Shown here: in pieces, positions 46,471 to 55,023 of the stretch
Position numbering within the stretch: position 1 is the first letter of the stretch
Layout: every line of letters begins with the position of its first letter
Assembly (NCBI RefSeq): GCF_004769555.1
Contig: NZ_RQFY01000004.1
Coordinates: forward strand, 496,001 to 560,000
Length of the DNA stretch: 64,000 bases
Direction of reading: 5' to 3'
From: Leptospira koniambonensis
Lineage (GTDB): Bacteria; Spirochaetota; Leptospiria; Leptospirales; Leptospiraceae
The notes under the pieces: generated by a model
What the model was told of the DNA's origin: nothing
Database searches by the model: none
Seen by the model: the letters and a program-made list of their open reading frames with translations, nothing else
Program-made: the position numbers and the translations under genes

Positions 46471-47622
46471 ATGGATTATCCTAAGGGCTTTTTTTCATTC
46501 GGAACAAACATAGGGATCAAAGACAAAACCAAAGATTTCGGAGTGATCTATTCCGAAAAACCTTGCAAGGCCGCCGCTGTATTTACTAAAAATAATTTTC
46601 CGGGCGCTCCAGTGATCGTAGGCAAAGAACATATACGAGATGGAGTTTTGCAAGCAGTAGTTATTAATTCTAAAAACTCGAATGTTGCCACTGGAGAAAA
46701 AGGAATTTTAAACTCCAAACAGATCTGTTCCGAGGTAGCTAAGTCTCTTGGTATTGCTGAAACTTCTGTGCTACCCTCTTCCACAGGAGTGATTGGAGTT
46801 CCACTTCCTATGCAGGTAATTCTTCCTGCATGTGCGCAAGCAAAAGCAAATTTGAAACCTGGTAATCTAGAAGAAGTAGCAGAAGCTATCATGACCACAG
46901 ATACTCGCAGAAAAATTTCTGTGAGAAAGATCAAATCTTCTAATGGAGAAGCTGTTATCTTTGGTATGGCAAAAGGTGCCGGGATGATAGAGCCCAATAT
47001 GGCAACTATGCTTTCTTATATTCTCACTGACGCACAAATTGAAGGGGAAGTTTATCCAATCTTAAAAGATTGCGTGGACTTAAGTTTTAATTGTATCACA
47101 ATAGATTCGGATACTTCTACATCTGATACCGTTGTTTTACTTAGTAATGATCTCGCAGGTTCAGTTGATCCTAACGAATTCAAATCAGCACTTTTAGAGA
47201 TATGCACCGATCTTGCCAAAGAAGTAGCGAGAGATGGAGAAGGTGCGACTAAATTGATCGAAGTCCGTATCAAAAAATCCAGAGACGAATCGCAAGCGAG
47301 AAAGATAGGTAAATCCATACTGAATTCTCCATTGATCAAAACCGCAATTTACGGCGGGGACCCGAATTGGGGAAGATTGGTTATGGCAGTAGGTAAAGTT
47401 TTTGATGAACCTATCCCTTTTGAGTCTTTGGAAATTTATTTCGGCGGACTTCCTGTCAAGGGTGCAGATCCAGAAACTCTCAAAAAATTGTCTGAGTATC
47501 TAAAAAAGAATTCCGAGATCTTCGTCGATGTGGTATTGAATACCGGAAACAAAGAGATGGTGTTTTGGGGATGCGACCTGACCGAAGGTTACGTGAAGGA
47601 AAACGCATACTACACAACCTGA
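46471..47622 (+). CDS. argJ: Bifunctional glutamate N-acetyltransferase/amino-acid acetyltransferase
   Basis: Transfers acetyl from N-acetylornithine to glutamate in the arginine pathway. The 383-residue proprotein is cleaved by itself before Thr179 in EPNMATML, which becomes the N-terminal nucleophile. Other family marks are ICSEVAKSLGI, LPSSTGVIGVPLPM and GGDPNWGRLVMAVGK. The gene is preceded by a weak AGAAC-type site and no regulatory element was recognised. Whether it also uses acetyl-CoA cannot be read from the sequence. Confidence 0.95.
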   Translation: MDYPKGFFSFGTNIGIKDKTKDFGVIYSEKPCKAAAVFTKNNFPGAPVIVGKEHIRDGVLQAVVINSKNSNVATGEKGILNSKQICSEVAKSLGIAETSVLPSSTGVIGVPLPMQVILPACAQAKANLKPGNLEEVAEAIMTTDTRRKISVRKIKSSNGEAVIFGMAKGAGMIEPNMATMLSYILTDAQIEGEVYPILKDCVDLSFNCITIDSDTSTSDTVVLLSNDLAGSVDPNEFKSALLEICTDLAKEVARDGEGATKLIEVRIKKSRDESQARKIGKSILNSPLIKTAIYGGDPNWGRLVMAVGKVFDEPIPFESLEIYFGGLPVKGADPETLKKLSEYLKKNSEIFVDVVLNTGNKEMVFWGCDLTEGYVKENAYYTT

Positions 47623-47653
47623 GTTTGCCGAATCCAAATCGAATCCCTAAAAC

Positions 47654-48904
47654 GTGAAGACCTATTTTTCCGATCTACGACTTATCTCTTCGGTTATTAC
47701 TTTAACCGTACGATTACTTTCTGTATTCGTAATCCTAGGTTTATATGAACTCAGTATTTACCTCATTCCTAAGGAAATTGAATTCGTAAGTGAAATTGCA
47801 GTCCTGACCTGTTTGGTCTTCGGAGTTTTTGCAATACTACCTACCCAAGAAAAAATTTCAGGATTCTTAAAGTCTACATTTGTTTCTGAATATTTAAGTG
47901 ATGATCCTGGTTCTTCTAGATTAGCTCATAGAAGATTTGATTCAGAAGGATTGATCAAAAATGTATTTCCTGAGTTAGTAAGATTAACTAACAGCAATTT
48001 TGGAAAATTAGCGATATTAAAAAATGATTTGGTCCATTATGAGCTATATACTTACGCCCACAAAAAACAAAGAAAGGTAAACACATTCGAAGGAATTAAT
48101 CCTAGAGCAGCACTTCTTACATATATATTGAATAAAAGATCCGGAGCCATGATTGGAGAACCGGACCAAAATAAAATTATCAATGAAGACTTCGTAAGTT
48201 TAAGGGCGAACTTCATTCTTCCTTTTGTGTTTAGAGAAAAACTTTTTGGATTTTTAGCAGTTTCTAATATCCCAAAAGACAATGTAAGACATGAACTTGG
48301 TTTCCTGGCAGGAAAATGCGCGTTAGCAGTTCACAATCAGATCTTATCTTCTCAAATTGCAGAAAATAAAAAATACAGAAAAGAATTAGAGAACGCAGGT
48401 AAGATCCGTAAGTTTTTGGAATCTCCTGAACCTCCTATGGTAGGAGATATCAAAATAGATCTATTATCCAGAGAACCTGGAGAACTTCTGGAATTTTTCC
48501 AAAGTCCTTCCGGAGATTTTTATTTTGTATTCTTACGATTGAGCGTAACCAACGCAGTTTCCGTTTTAGCTCTTTGTTATATATTAGGGACTTTATACTC
48601 TTCCAGAATTAATGGAGATCTAAAAAATATTCTTCAGATCAAATCTTTAGTTGAAGATAACTTAAAAGAGATCTCATGGACTGAAAGATATGATCTCGCA
48701 GTAGGAATGGTCCAAAAAGAAACAGGTAAGATCTCTCTTAGATTTGTTGGAAAAAAATTCAAATTATTCGATGCATCCAAACCGGATAGAAACTTAGCGT
48801 CTATCGGTTGGGAAAATATAGAAACTCCGGGCAAAGATCCGCTGTTCTTAACTTTAAATGACCGTAATATTATTTCCTTTCAACATTTGGGGATACAGTC
48901 GTGA
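47654..48904 (+). CDS. Membrane GAF protein with degenerate SpoIIE/PP2C-like domain
   Basis: 416 residues. Two N-terminal membrane segments (LRLISSVITLTVRLLSVFVILG and FVSEIAVLTCLVFGVFAIL) are followed by a GAF-like region (about 110-250) with LRANFILPFVFREKLFGFLAVSN. A short coiled coil leads to a 150-residue domain laid out like a PP2C/SpoIIE phosphatase. The metal motifs are missing: GD is GELLEFF, and DVSGHG corresponds to LSVTNA. It is probably a pseudophosphatase regulating the next gene, whose GTG start overlaps its stop. Confidence 0.72.
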   Translation: MKTYFSDLRLISSVITLTVRLLSVFVILGLYELSIYLIPKEIEFVSEIAVLTCLVFGVFAILPTQEKISGFLKSTFVSEYLSDDPGSSRLAHRRFDSEGLIKNVFPELVRLTNSNFGKLAILKNDLVHYELYTYAHKKQRKVNTFEGINPRAALLTYILNKRSGAMIGEPDQNKIINEDFVSLRANFILPFVFREKLFGFLAVSNIPKDNVRHELGFLAGKCALAVHNQILSSQIAENKKYRKELENAGKIRKFLESPEPPMVGDIKIDLLSREPGELLEFFQSPSGDFYFVFLRLSVTNAVSVLALCYILGTLYSSRINGDLKNILQIKSLVEDNLKEISWTERYDLAVGMVQKETGKISLRFVGKKFKLFDASKPDRNLASIGWENIETPGKDPLFLTLNDRNIISFQHLGIQS

Positions 48905-51258
48905 GAAATATTCTAATCGTATTTCTTTCAGTAATCCTATTCAGTTTGATCCTATTTTCAGGATTATTGAACTCTTATTCTAAAGAAGCAAGACTTCCTT
49001 TCTATTTTTATCCAAACGGAAAGATCGCGGTATCCAGTGGATCGCATATAGATCTAGTCGGAATGAAAATCGATTTAATCGAATATGAGATCGTCCGACT
49101 TGGAATAGATTCCGGATCATCAGAACACTCATTTCATTTTTTTGGAAAAGAAGGAAGTATAGTTAAAAGCCTCTCATTAGATATGAGATCTTCGTTTGAA
49201 GTTTTGAAGGACTTCTTACCTGATATATTTTTATCCTTATTATATTTTTTAGTAGCGATCTGGTTTTTCTTTTATACGAGAGATTTATATATTTTCTTAT
49301 TATTCGGATCCTTATCTTCTTTATTCTTATTTAACTTCTTCTTATTAGCGTTTCACGATTTCCTTTTTCCGTTTTTCTTTTTCTTATACTTTACAGGATT
49401 TTTGATCTTAGATGTTTCTTTTAGATTAAGAGGAAAAGAAATACCATCCAGGTGGTTTGCGCCTCAGGTAATATTTTCCTTAGTCGCAGGATTTGTAGGC
49501 CTTTCCCAAAAAGGAAATCCGGATCTGTTCCAATTCTTATCCGTGAATGGAATGTATTTCAATCTGTTTTCCGCAGGAATTTGTATCCTGCAGTTGGTAT
49601 TTCACACATTCAGGAATAAGGGTACTTTTCAGGAAGTTTCCAAGAAGCTAAGTATCGTTTTAGCATTTTTCTTAATTACTGTCGTTCCATTCTTAATGGC
49701 GGAATTAGGTTCCACTAAAAGTTTTTTTATAATCCGCCCGTATCTGATGGCGGCTTTGATCTTATTTCCAGTTTTAATTGTTTTCGGGACTTACACTTAC
49801 TCATTGGTCCCAGTTCAGATTGCTTTCAGTTCTTCTTTAACTTCTATTTATTCTATATTGATCTTAACTTTCGGATATTTGTTCGGACTTGAGTTTTTTG
49901 TAAGATGGAACCCTGGGTTCTTAGGAAAATATCAAAGAGAATGGAATTTATTCTATGTAATCATGTCCGCGTACTTTTTAGGATCATTGAACAATAAATT
50001 GTATAAGTGGATAGATTATTGGAGTTTTAAGAATAATCCCAAACTTCACACAGCGTTAGAAGAATTGTCAGTAATGATCGGCGCTCCAATTTCCATGAGA
50101 GCAACGATCAATAGTTTAATCCGCAGGCTTGTTGATGCTTTAGAGGTTAAAAAACTTCAAATATTGATCCCTGCGGATAAATTTTCAGGTACAGACCTTA
50201 GAAATCTAAACTTCATTCGAATTCCATATGGATCAGAGATTTGGACCTATTTCGAAGATCATACTGAAGTTACTATTACTTCTCACCTTGCATACGGATT
50301 AGGGATTAGAGAATCAGTATTTAAATTTTTAAACCAGATGGAAGTCCAACTAGCTTATCCTTTATTCAATTTTGAAAAAGGAAAAGAGGTGATCGCAGTA
50401 TTTTTGGTCGGAGAAAAGATCACTCGTAAGAATTTTACACTAGGCGAGCTTAGATTTTTAAAAGAATGTACTAGATTAGCATCCTTACTCATTCGAAATT
50501 ACTCTCTACTAGTAGATGAGGTTGAGAAGAAAAGGATTGTTAGAGACCTAAATATGGCAGCAGTCTTGGATAAAACTCTTCATTTACCTGAGTTAGAGAC
50601 CATAAAATCGGTTCAATTAGGCTATTTTACTCTTCCTGCAGTAGGAATTTCAGGAGATTATCTAGATATACTCAAACTTTCTCCTAAAAGGCAGTTATTA
50701 TTCTTAGGAGATGTTTCAGGACATGGACTTGGGTCAGGTTATCTTGTTTCTGCAGTAAGAGGAATTATTCGCCGTCAATTGGGCAATTCTTCTTCTCTTC
50801 CTGATATTTTTAGAGCGATTAACTTATTTTTGATCGAGAGATACAGAGGAAGCGAGTTCATGACTTCTATCGCAGGCATATATAACGCTAGTGATGGAGC
50901 ATTTTCATTCGTAAATGCAGGTCATACACCGCCAATTTGTATTCGAAAAGGTGGAAGAATAGAACTTAGAAACGAAACTCAAAGAGTTTTAGGTGTTCTA
51001 CCAACTGATTATAGAATCTTAACTATTCATTTAAATCCAGGTGATAAATTAGTTTTGTTTACCGACGGAGTGACTGAAACGTTCGATGATAACGAAGAAA
51101 TCTTCGGAGAAGAGAATCTTTTACGAATATTATCCTTAAATCATGATAAAGATGCTCAATCACTAGCTGATCTTATCAAAAAAACGCTAGAAGAGTTTAG
51201 AAATTACAAAGAACCTAGCGATGATATCTCTTTTGTTTGTCTAGAAGTTTCCGAATAA
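48901..51258 (+). CDS. Membrane SpoIIE-family protein phosphatase
   Basis: 785 residues. The N-terminal half has one anchor, a periplasmic stretch and about eight to nine further membrane segments. A GAF-like region (about 400-540) precedes a SpoIIE/PP2C domain with GISGDYLD, LFLGDVSGHGLGSGYL, INLFLIERYRGSEF, VNAGHTPP, GDKLVLFTDGVTETFD and a final Asp pair in EPSDDISFV. All metal-binding Asp positions are kept. The likely substrates are phosphorylated anti-sigma antagonists or other regulators. It overlaps the upstream pseudophosphatase gene (GTGA). Confidence 0.9.
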   Translation: MRNILIVFLSVILFSLILFSGLLNSYSKEARLPFYFYPNGKIAVSSGSHIDLVGMKIDLIEYEIVRLGIDSGSSEHSFHFFGKEGSIVKSLSLDMRSSFEVLKDFLPDIFLSLLYFLVAIWFFFYTRDLYIFLLFGSLSSLFLFNFFLLAFHDFLFPFFFFLYFTGFLILDVSFRLRGKEIPSRWFAPQVIFSLVAGFVGLSQKGNPDLFQFLSVNGMYFNLFSAGICILQLVFHTFRNKGTFQEVSKKLSIVLAFFLITVVPFLMAELGSTKSFFIIRPYLMAALILFPVLIVFGTYTYSLVPVQIAFSSSLTSIYSILILTFGYLFGLEFFVRWNPGFLGKYQREWNLFYVIMSAYFLGSLNNKLYKWIDYWSFKNNPKLHTALEELSVMIGAPISMRATINSLIRRLVDALEVKKLQILIPADKFSGTDLRNLNFIRIPYGSEIWTYFEDHTEVTITSHLAYGLGIRESVFKFLNQMEVQLAYPLFNFEKGKEVIAVFLVGEKITRKNFTLGELRFLKECTRLASLLIRNYSLLVDEVEKKRIVRDLNMAAVLDKTLHLPELETIKSVQLGYFTLPAVGISGDYLDILKLSPKRQLLFLGDVSGHGLGSGYLVSAVRGIIRRQLGNSSSLPDIFRAINLFLIERYRGSEFMTSIAGIYNASDGAFSFVNAGHTPPICIRKGGRIELRNETQRVLGVLPTDYRILTIHLNPGDKLVLFTDGVTETFDDNEEIFGEENLLRILSLNHDKDAQSLADLIKKTLEEFRNYKEPSDDISFVCLEVSE

Positions 51259-51422
51259 GTATCACTTAGTGTGAAATCAACTTCTTAAAATTTTTTTCCT
51301 AAAATTAATTAAAATACTTTACAATGAAAAGTAAATTGCTTAATTATGTCACTATCCAAGAGCTTTATTGATCTTTCATATTATATGAAGAGCGATAAAC
51401 TTCTAATACATGGAGGACGTCA

Positions 51423-51515
51423 ATGGTTGCAAAAAAGAAAGCAGTCAAGAAAGCAGCTAAGAAAAAAGTAGCTAAGAAAAAAGCTGCTAAGAAGAAAGTT
51501 GCGAAAAAGAAATAA
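51423..51515 (+). CDS. 30-residue Lys/Ala-repeat basic peptide
   Basis: ATG at 51423 with a strong GGAGG site 6 nt upstream. The product is only Met, Val, Lys and Ala, arranged as KKAxKKK repeats with a period of about 4-5 residues. No acidic residue is present. This composition is like histone H1-type tails (Hc1, AlgP-like), so DNA or RNA binding is the natural hypothesis. A hairpin and a good intrinsic terminator follow the stop within 75 nt, supporting a dedicated short transcript. Confidence 0.72.
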   Translation: MVAKKKAVKKAAKKKVAKKKAAKKKVAKKK

Positions 51516-51533
51516 CTAACTTCAACAACATCT

Positions 51534-51554
51534 CTTCCGTACTTGATACGGAAG
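51534..51554 (+). other. Stem-loop between the basic-peptide gene and its terminator
   Basis: Perfect 8-bp stem CTTCCGTA/TACGGAAG with a 5-nt CTTGA loop, 18 nt after the stop of the Lys/Ala peptide gene. There is no T-tract, so it may protect the mRNA 3' end or bind a factor. Confidence 0.5.
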
Positions 51555-51565
51555 AAATGAAGCTT

Positions 51566-51599
51566 AAACCCGCTTCTTTGAGGCGGGTTTTTTATTTTA
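51566..51599 (+). terminator. Intrinsic terminator
   Basis: An 8-bp stem AAACCCGC/GCGGGTTT with a 9-nt loop followed by TTTATTTTA. It ends the basic-peptide transcript. This is the best-formed intrinsic terminator in the window. Confidence 0.85.
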
Positions 51600-51676
51600 T
51601 AGCCCTTCTTTATTAGTATTTTCCGATTTTCTAACGGATTCTGTTGTAAAAATACAACACTTTAGGTGTGTTCTAC

Positions 51677-52327
51677 TTAAAGATTTATATATTTCATCAC
51701 GTCTTTCATCTCATCTCTGAAATCCGGCAGTGTATTTCCGTAATTTTTAACTAGTTTTGCCTCTCCTTCTTCTGAAATTTCGAATAATCTATACTCTTTT
51801 TCAGTTTTAGGTGAGTTCTCTAACTTAAAAAACTTAATAGCATGCTTGCTATAGCGGTTATAAGCAGTGAATTTATGATAATAGAAACCTTCTCTCTTAG
51901 CATTTACTGGATAAGGAAGGTAATATTCCGCTCCTAATACTAAAATATTCGGTGTAACCACTGCCATTCTAGTCCAAGTAGCAAGATTTAGCGGATAATT
52001 CTCTTCTAGATAAGCCTTTTTATGGTTCTTTTCCCAAACGTTTAGGATCTTTTTACGACTTTCATCCGCTTGTTTATATCTTTCTAGACCATTCAAACAG
52101 ATTTCCATCAAAGAAAGAAGCTGCAATGACTCAGAATTAGATGATTGAAGTTCTTTTTGGACTAGTTTTTTAGCAGAGATGAAGTCCTGAGAGTATATAT
52201 TCTCCCAAATTTTTTCTATCGCAGCCGTAGAAGTCTTATCTTGAGCATTTAAACTTATATTTAAAAAGTTAAACGCTAAAAATAAGCTTAGAAGAATTTG
52301 AAATCGCTTAGAGATAAAGGTCTTCAT
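51677..52327 (-). CDS. Exported hypothetical protein
   Basis: 216 residues with a signal peptide (about residues 1-28, ending SLNAQD). The body is helical in its first half and mixed afterwards, with MEICLNGLERYKQADESRKK as a TPR-like pair of helices. No catalytic motif. It lies 16 nt downstream of the SUFU-like gene on the same strand. Confidence 0.7.
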   Translation of the reverse strand: MKTFISKRFQILLSLFLAFNFLNISLNAQDKTSTAAIEKIWENIYSQDFISAKKLVQKELQSSNSESLQLLSLMEICLNGLERYKQADESRKKILNVWEKNHKKAYLEENYPLNLATWTRMAVVTPNILVLGAEYYLPYPVNAKREGFYYHKFTAYNRYSKHAIKFFKLENSPKTEKEYRLFEISEEGEAKLVKNYGNTLPDFRDEMKDVMKYINL

Positions 52328-52343
52328 AACAAAAACTGTCAGA

Positions 52344-53462
52344 TCAGATCGTAGATTGTCTCTCTGGATTATGGATCCACTTAGATTGAGTGGAATCTAA
52401 TAAGGAAAAGAAGTCTTCAGCGCCTTTTTCTTCTATATAGACCCTTTCTTCCTCTGAAACAGGGATCATAGCCAGAAATTTGATCGGATTTCCTCTTTCA
52501 GACTTTAATTCAGTCAATTCAGGGAATCCTTCTTCTTTTCCTATCTCTCTGATAACAAAAGAACTAAAACTTAAGTACAAAGCTTCTGGATCTCTTCTAT
52601 TCATCGCGATAGAATGTCCATGACCAAACCATTTACCAATGACCCAAGGATAACGAATGATCTCTCCAATTTGGTGCGGAACCCAACTTTCTGATCTATC
52701 TTCATCTGAAACTTTTACTGCACAGACTAATTCTATTCTTGCGTAGTTCTCATAATCTTTTCTGTACAATTCAACTGAAGGAAGATTTTGTGCGCTCATT
52801 CCTACGGTAGAATATACATAAACACCAGGCATATTCTTTGGAGCGAATCTTACGATACCTAGTTGTGGATATTTTCCACCATCTGCAGACCAATACTTAT
52901 CATGTTTACCAAATACGTATTCTAGATAAGCAAGTCTTGACTCTTGTATATTCTTCCAAATCCCTTTAGTAGATCTATATTCCCAAAAACTTCTGTCTTG
53001 ATTGATACGATCTGGGATCACTCCGAATTCTGTGTTACCTAATGGATACGCAGTGATTGTATCCATTTTTGCAAATTTAGAATATCCATGAAATCCTTTG
53101 ATACCGGACCAAGGAGGGAGATATGCGATCAGTTCTTCTTTATAGAATAAGGAGACTCCATTTCCTTCTTCAGACCAAATGAAATGGATCTCTTTGGGAT
53201 CAAACTCAGGTTGGCCTTTAGGATCAGAAACTTCTTCTTCTGTTAAGAATGGTGCAAGTCCCGATCTTAGATCTAGATCGGTTCTTGTTTTAGGTGCATC
53301 GATCCGATTGCATACCCAAACAGATTTTATCGCGAAGTCAGGGCTTTCTTCTGCTTGTAGATAAAGATAAACAGTTCTTCCGTCGTCTTCTAGATACGCG
53401 GTTAAGGATCCGTAAGGATTTGCTTCTTGGTATAAAATATTAGGTTCAGCAGTTTGATTCAT
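52344..53462 (-). CDS. Suppressor-of-fused (SUFU)-domain-like protein
   Basis: 372 residues without a signal peptide. The N-terminal part is beta-rich. The segment at about residues 165-300 has the SUFU-family pattern: an Ile-Glu-Leu-Val strand (ARIELVCAVKVSDED), then SWVPHQIGEIIRYPWVIG and WFGHGHSI. Bacterial SUFU proteins often serve as immunity or partner proteins in toxin systems, but no toxin gene is adjacent, so function is open. The start overlaps the stop of the small gene upstream by 4 nt. Confidence 0.65.
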   Translation of the reverse strand: MNQTAEPNILYQEANPYGSLTAYLEDDGRTVYLYLQAEESPDFAIKSVWVCNRIDAPKTRTDLDLRSGLAPFLTEEEVSDPKGQPEFDPKEIHFIWSEEGNGVSLFYKEELIAYLPPWSGIKGFHGYSKFAKMDTITAYPLGNTEFGVIPDRINQDRSFWEYRSTKGIWKNIQESRLAYLEYVFGKHDKYWSADGGKYPQLGIVRFAPKNMPGVYVYSTVGMSAQNLPSVELYRKDYENYARIELVCAVKVSDEDRSESWVPHQIGEIIRYPWVIGKWFGHGHSIAMNRRDPEALYLSFSSFVIREIGKEEGFPELTELKSERGNPIKFLAMIPVSEEERVYIEEKGAEDFFSLLDSTQSKWIHNPERQSTI

Positions 53463-53713
53463 TTAATAGGAATGTCCACGATCCTGGAATTAAATTCGTC
53501 CAGACGATGCTGGATCTTCTTCTCCATATCTTTTTCAAAAAGAATATCTGGAAAATAGGCGCTGGCATTTAGAAGTCCTGTTAACTCCACCTGATTCCAT
53601 CTTTGGTAGGTCCTTAAACTGTCCCAAACCAGAACGGGAACACGATCCCCTTCTTTTTTACATTTAACGAAGGTATCTATCGCTTTGATAGGTGTGAGTA
53701 ATTTGTTCTTCAT
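53459..53713 (-). CDS. Small hypothetical protein
   Basis: 84 residues, soluble, basic, with one cysteine. It contains RVPVLVWDSLRTYQRWNQVELTG split by no obvious motif. It overlaps the SUFU-like gene by 4 nt (ATGA) and so forms a unit with it and the exported protein. Function unknown. Confidence 0.65.
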   Translation of the reverse strand: MKNKLLTPIKAIDTFVKCKKEGDRVPVLVWDSLRTYQRWNQVELTGLLNASAYFPDILFEKDMEKKIQHRLDEFNSRIVDIPIK

Positions 53714-53794
53714 AGAAGTTGAAATCCGCCCAAGGCCATTATCCCTGGTATCCAGAAGGATTCAAGTCGGTTCCAACATTAACGAGGCGAGAAA

Positions 53795-53824
53795 AACGAA
53801 GGCCGGGGCATCCTTTCGCCCGGC
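53795..53824 (-). terminator. Intrinsic terminator on the minus strand
   Basis: Read leftward, a GC-rich stem GCCGGG/CCCGGC with an 11-nt loop is followed by CTTCGTTTTTCTC. It lies 15 nt beyond the stop of the small open frame at 53839-53973 and upstream of the SUFU-like unit. Confidence 0.6.
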
Positions 53825-53838
53825 GCTTGGACCGTAGG

Positions 53839-53973
53839 TTAACGGTGAAGGAAGTTACGTAAAGGTTCTACAAATACCTTCTCTCGAGTTTTTCTTTCCT
53901 TATATTGTTCGAAAAGAATCAAGAAAAGGGCCGTTGCTAAAAACATCGTTTCCATACAAATTTCGACGGACAT
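53839..53973 (-). CDS. Possible 44-residue single-pass membrane peptide
   Basis: A short open frame from the ATG at 53973 (a TTG 6 nt earlier is also possible). It encodes a hydrophobic segment (METMFLATALFLILFEQYKE) followed by a basic tail. A terminator directly after the stop supports a short transcript. The ribosome-binding site is weak, so the gene is a candidate only. It fills most of the otherwise empty 53714-54065 region. Confidence 0.35.
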   Translation of the reverse strand: MSVEICMETMFLATALFLILFEQYKERKTREKVFVEPLRNFLHR

Positions 53974-54041
53974 AAACAAGGAATCCCACCCTACTTGAGC
54001 GAGGTTTTTGGAAAAAAATTTCTGAAAAATCGAAAATTTAT

Positions 54042-54055
54042 CCCTGGAGGCAGGG
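54042..54055 (-). terminator. Short stem-loop after the Lys-rich gene
   Basis: CCCTG/CAGGG stem with a 4-nt loop, 10 nt after the stop at 54066. Read leftward it is followed by ATAAATTTTCGATTTTTC, a moderately T-rich run. It would separate the Lys-rich gene from the small membrane peptide. Confidence 0.45.
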
Positions 54056-54065
54056 TAGAATATGT

Positions 54066-54311
54066 TCAGGATAACGCTTCTTTCGCGGCGTCCTTGAGTT
54101 TTTTTATCAGTCTAGATCTGAGTTTGTCCGGAATTTTAGCGGAAATCTCTAAGGTCTGAACGAATATCTCGGCGGCCAAATCCACCATTTCGCTCATCTT
54201 TACGTCGTTATCTCTGGGAATACGTACACTTTTTGTCCCGGTAGAAGAGGATTTTGCCCGTTTAACTACCTTCTTTTTAGGTGAGGGTTTCTTTTTCTTT
54301 TTTTGGACCAT
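54066..54311 (-). CDS. Small protein with Lys-rich N-terminal tail
   Basis: 81 residues. The first 30 are Lys/Ser/Pro-rich (MVQKKKKKPSPKKKVVKRAK), and an amphipathic helical pair follows (MVDLAAEIFVQTLEISAKIP and LRSRLIKKLKDAAKEAL). The layout is like small nucleoid or phasin-type proteins, but no family was recognised. Confidence 0.65.
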   Translation of the reverse strand: MVQKKKKKPSPKKKVVKRAKSSSTGTKSVRIPRDNDVKMSEMVDLAAEIFVQTLEISAKIPDKLRSRLIKKLKDAAKEALS

Positions 54312-54371
54312 TGTTAATGAGTGCTTCGGGTCCGTACCTTATCTTCTCCCGATTCGTATTCTACTCGGATT

Positions 54372-54692
54372 TTATTCCTTTTCTAAAAAAATTCCGAGTA
54401 CTCTGTAGCTATCTACGTGATCCATGGAGAGGCTTTTACTTCCAGACCTGTCAGAAACAGGTCTTTCGGTGGAGATTAAAACTTCTTCTCCCCTTTGCCA
54501 TTTGCCTTCCGTTTCGGAGACATAGAAAAATTTGGAATATTTACGTAAGTCTAAACAATCTTCTACCGTTTCCCAATGCGCTGAGAGGGAAATGGCTGCC
54601 TCTGTATGTTTGGAGTCAGGCACTAAGATCTTTTCTTTTCCAAGAAAGGTCCTAACTTCTCCAGTTCGAATGTTCTCCGCAGTGATAAACAA
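54372..54692 (-). CDS. Hypothetical protein
   Basis: 106 residues, soluble, with a beta-rich pattern (ENIRTGEVRTFLGKEKILV, FFYVSETEGKW). It has one cysteine and no signal peptide. It is about 60 nt upstream of the Lys-rich gene on the same strand. No function assigned. Confidence 0.55.
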   Translation of the reverse strand: MFITAENIRTGEVRTFLGKEKILVPDSKHTEAAISLSAHWETVEDCLDLRKYSKFFYVSETEGKWQRGEEVLISTERPVSDRSGSKSLSMDHVDSYRVLGIFLEKE

Positions 54693-55023
54693 GAATATCG
54701 TCCCCTACACAAAGATCAAATCACGGAAACGGTTCTCGCATTTTCTTTTCAGATACCCCGTGCATCCGGGTTAGACAGCCTCAAGTATTAGACTGAAATT
54801 TTGGCTGTCTTGTTTTCGAATCGATTTCAGATCCGAAGCCGCTTTCGCTTTCCGAGAAAAAATCTGACGGAAAGGAATCAGAGCGTACTTCAAGTTCGGA
54901 AATTTTTTTCCAAAAACAAAGCAAAAGTATTTCTTCTTAAAACAATTCTAATCAATTTTTTTTCTAATTTCTGCGGAGAATATTAGAAAAAATCTATTTA
55001 GTTTTGCAAGACGAACGATCGGT
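54693..55023. other. Noncoding region with an inverted repeat
   Basis: About 330 nt between two leftward genes. An 8-bp perfect inverted repeat AGACAGCC/GGCTGTCT (54773-54780 and 54803-54810) has a 22-nt spacer and is followed on the plus strand by TGTTTT. It may be an operator or a weak terminator. Nothing else was recognised; the promoter of the 54372 gene should lie here. Confidence 0.4.

Noticed and set aside
54532..54986. Two plus-strand open frames in and after the 54372 gene region
   Set aside because: Neither has a ribosome-binding site or recognisable protein pattern. The first is antisense to a more plausible gene and the second is low-complexity Phe/Lys.
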